Shown piece after piece: positions 6,097 through 7,937 of a DNA stretch of 7,937 nt. The DNA comes from Gammaproteobacteria bacterium (GTDB taxonomy: Bacteria; Pseudomonadota; Gammaproteobacteria; Granulosicoccales; Granulosicoccaceae): positions 1 to 7,937 of the forward strand of contig JAGRHW010000156.1 in assembly GCA_020444765.1 (NCBI GenBank). The letters are read 5' to 3'. The position numbers and the translations under genes were made by a program. How positions within the stretch are numbered: position 1 is the stretch's first letter; each line of letters begins with the position of its first letter. The notes under the pieces were generated by a model. It saw only the letters and a program-made list of their open reading frames with translations. It did no database searches and had not been told where the DNA came from.

Positions 6097-6159
6097 AGCA
6101 AGCGGCAAGCAACTGCTGTCCGGGTCAGTGTTCACTCTTTGCTTGACCAGACGAAAACG

Positions 6160-6255
6160 ATGCGGCTTGAAATGAAAGAAAAACACAGTCCGATTCAGAC
6201 TGCTTCCACTCCAGTTCACCACATAAACCAAAGGATTCACGGATCGAGCTTATGA
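6160..6255 (+). CDS. Possible 31-codon leader reading frame
   Basis: ATG at 6160-6162 opens a 31-codon frame ending TGA at 6253-6255, which overlaps the ATG of the next gene (ATGA). The product begins MRLEMKEKHSP and has four histidines, two adjacent (His20, His21). The same frame is open back to an ATG at 6037 (72 codons), passing through the terminator. No strong ribosome-binding site precedes 6160 and no family is recognised. It may be a translated leader coupled to the DUF3649 gene, or just an open stretch. Confidence 0.22.
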   Translation: MRLEMKEKHSPIQTASTPVHHINQRIHGSSL

Positions 6256-6635
6256 CAGAGCAACGAACACAGAGCCGATGGAACCATCTCCCCGGTAATA
6301 TCGCTGCATGGCGCAAGGTTCTGCCCGCAAGCCTGACAAGCGACAACCCTCGCGTTCTGCTTGGCAACCGTATTGCGGCCAGCCTGCTGGGCAGCTATGT
6401 CTTCTGCTGGGGTCTGATATCGCTTGGCGTGGCCGGCCTCTATGCCGCCGGCCTGGACTACCACGATGCCGAAGCCGTATCGATGATGATTGGACTTATT
6501 GCATTTCTTGTTGCTTTTCTAGGGTCATTTGCCGCCAGCAGAATAAGCCAGGTCTGGGGCATACTGCTTGGCAGCGGGGTCGTGATGATCCTGACCGCCA
6601 GGTTTATTCAAAACAGTCTTGTCTCCGGGAGCTGA
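6252..6635 (+). CDS. DUF3649-family small inner-membrane iron-uptake protein
   Basis: A 127-residue protein with a hydrophilic N-terminal 35 residues and three membrane segments at about 40-64, 74-95 and 101-117. The entry to the first helix, LLGNRIAASLLGSYV (36-50), is the recognisable start of DUF3649, a family often annotated as iron uptake protein and found beside TonB-dependent receptors and PepSY membrane proteins. Its biochemical role is not known; a partner for the adjacent PepSY reductase is plausible. The ATG at 6252 has GGA at 6241-6243 at eight nucleotides. A stronger AAAGGA at 6230-6235 is too distant (16 nt). The next gene starts three nucleotides after the stop, so the two are co-expressed. 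Predicted control is a Fur box plus a leader terminator upstream. Confidence 0.8.
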   Translation: MTEQRTQSRWNHLPGNIAAWRKVLPASLTSDNPRVLLGNRIAASLLGSYVFCWGLISLGVAGLYAAGLDYHDAEAVSMMIGLIAFLVAFLGSFAASRISQVWGILLGSGVVMILTARFIQNSLVSGS

Positions 6636-6638
6636 CCG

Positions 6639-7937
6639 ATGTTTTCGACGTTCAAACAATCCATGACCTGGGTGCACACGTGGTTCGGCCTGGTTCTGGG
6701 CTATGTCCTGATGATCGCGTTTTTCTTCGGCAGCCTGTCGGTCTTTGATCGGGAGATTGATCGCTGGTCAATCCCCGAAACCCGCTTTGACCCGCAACCC
6801 ATGCCGTCTTTTGACAGGATTTTGCTGCCGGTTTTTCAAGGGCTGGAACCCGATCAGGATGATTACGATAACAATATGCCCTTATTGCACGATGAAAGCC
6901 GTGGCCCGATGACACCGCGGCTTGAACTGCCGGCGGATGATTACTGGGCTTACACCACGCACCGAGACCCGGTACTGAGCATGGGCGCCGGCTTCCGCGT
7001 ACCGTACCCCAAAGACCCGGGCGCCCATAACCATATTGAAGGCTTTACCATGGCAGATCCCCGCAACGGCAATACCCTGCCGGACGATCAGCTGAAAATC
7101 GGCAGCCAGTTCTTCTACCCCTTGCATTACAGCCTGAACATCCACTGGAAAAATCTCGGCTACTGGATCATAGCGCTTTCCGCCATGGTCATGATGGCCG
7201 CCCTGGTCACCGGCGTCATCATTCACCGGAAAATCTTCCGTGAATTTTTTACTTTCCGGCCCTGGAAGCGCACCCAGCGCAGCGCACTGGACTTGCATAA
7301 TATGACCGGCGTGGTTGCCCTGCCCTTTCATTTCTTTTTTGCTTTTACCGGCTTGCTGATTTTTGCCGGCTGGCTGTATTTCCCGGTAAGCAGCAGCCTG
7401 CTCATGCCTCTGCATGAGCATCACGAGGTCGTGGAAGCACAGCATACCGGACTGCCTCATGAACGCTCCGGTCAAAGCGCCCCACTGGCTTCGGTCGATG
7501 CCATGATGGAGGAAGCGAAGCGCCGCTGGGCGGCGCGAGACATGGCGGGTGAAGTGGGTTTTCTGATGCTTCATCACCTGGGGGACGCCAACAGTTATGT
7601 CAGTATTTATCGTGCCGGCAGCGACCGTGTGGCGCTGGTCGGTGAAGGCATCCACTTTAAGGCCAGCACCGGTGAGGTCCTGCATGAAGATCCGCCCCCT
7701 TCACCGATTTCCGGCCTCAATGAGTTTCTTACCGGCCTGCACCTTCAGCACTTTGAGCACTGGCTGCTGCGCTGGTTGTATGTCTTCGGTGGACTGCTCG
7801 GTTGTATCTGCATAGCAACCGGCTTTATTTTCTTTATCGAAAAACGAAAAACCCGGCTTGCAAACTCCGGTCAACCGGGCTTGCGTATTGTTGACGCACT
7901 GGCGGTAAGCAGTATTACCGGCATGCTGATCGCCACC
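6639..7937 (+). CDS. PepSY-associated TM protein, ferrisiderophore reductase family (3' partial)
   Basis: The first 433 codons of a protein still open at the window edge; family members are usually about 500 residues or more. The start ATG follows a strong GGGAG at 6627-6631 with seven-base spacing and lies three nucleotides after the DUF3649 stop. Features in order: WVHTWFGLVLGYVLMIAFFFG (about 11-31, shown as two halves around Gly21) as the first helix, FDREIDRW, a periplasmic PepSY-like region, FFYPLHYSLN, helix 171-195, the motif IIHRKIF then FFTFRPWK (194-210), LDLHN (217-221), LPFHF (228-232) with helix 223-248, a second periplasmic domain, LHLQHFEHW (367-375), helix 376-400 and the start of another after 418. 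Histidines 13, 163, 196, 220, 231, 371 and 374 flank membrane segments and are haem-ligand candidates. FoxB and FpvG, inner-membrane siderophore-iron reductases of Pseudomonas, belong to this family. Iron reduction or release from the siderophore taken up by the neighbouring receptor is the inferred job. Confidence 0.88.
   Translation, partial: MFSTFKQSMTWVHTWFGLVLGYVLMIAFFFGSLSVFDREIDRWSIPETRFDPQPMPSFDRILLPVFQGLEPDQDDYDNNMPLLHDESRGPMTPRLELPADDYWAYTTHRDPVLSMGAGFRVPYPKDPGAHNHIEGFTMADPRNGNTLPDDQLKIGSQFFYPLHYSLNIHWKNLGYWIIALSAMVMMAALVTGVIIHRKIFREFFTFRPWKRTQRSALDLHNMTGVVALPFHFFFAFTGLLIFAGWLYFPVSSSLLMPLHEHHEVVEAQHTGLPHERSGQSAPLASVDAMMEEAKRRWAARDMAGEVGFLMLHHLGDANSYVSIYRAGSDRVALVGEGIHFKASTGEVLHEDPPPSPISGLNEFLTGLHLQHFEHWLLRWLYVFGGLLGCICIATGFIFFIEKRKTRLANSGQPGLRIVDALAVSSITGMLIAT

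Noticed and set aside
6143..6171. TTGACC as the -35 element of a second promoter downstream of the attenuator
   Set aside because: No acceptable -10 hexamer occurs 16-18 nt downstream.
6882..7685. 267-codon open frame on the minus strand
   Set aside because: It is antisense to the PepSY gene, whose frame carries clear family motifs and a strong ribosome-binding site. The antisense product has no recognisable domain.
1..7937. CRISPR array, insertion sequence, tRNA/rRNA or prophage content
   Set aside because: No direct-repeat array, transposase, terminal inverted repeats, tRNA-like fold or phage gene was seen on either strand.

Overview
The window reads as chromosomal DNA of a gammaproteobacterium, probably a marine or Vibrio/Alteromonas/Oceanospirillum-like lineage. 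The grounds are the TonB2-type gene order (TtpC-type ExbB, short ExbB, ExbD, TonB, TPR protein), the Fur-box style and the roughly balanced base composition. The exact taxon cannot be read from the sequence. Almost everything in it concerns TonB-energised ferric-siderophore uptake.

Layout. Positions 2-3325 (+) are one tightly packed operon whose 5' end lies outside the window: the C-terminal part of a large TtpC-type MotA/TolQ/ExbB protein, a small ExbB, ExbD, a short TonB and a secreted TPR protein, joined by TGATG and TAATG stop/start overlaps or gaps of 2-33 nt. Positions 3326-3605 are noncoding and hold a perfect 14-bp hairpin between convergent genes. Positions 3606-5720 (-) encode an outer-membrane TonB-dependent siderophore receptor of the FhuE/FpvA type. 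Positions 5721-6251 are a divergent control region. It holds a Fur-like box and promoter for each side, a 14-bp palindrome over the receptor -35 element, and a three-armed structure on the right that looks like a transcription attenuator (two identical arms competing for one complementary arm, then T5). Positions 6252-7937 (+) carry a small DUF3649-type membrane protein and a PepSY-associated transmembrane protein (FpvG/FoxB-like ferrisiderophore reductase family) that runs off the window end.

Working model. The receptor binds an iron-loaded siderophore at the outer membrane. The ExbB/ExbD/TtpC motor uses the proton gradient to drive TonB, which pulls on the receptor plug, and the TPR protein may help this TonB system in the periplasm. 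The PepSY protein, with the DUF3649 protein, would then reduce or release the iron at the inner membrane. Fur would repress both divergent transcripts in iron-replete cells, and the putative attenuator would add a second control to the reductase side. The protein families are well supported. The regulatory details are read from sequence patterns and remain inference.
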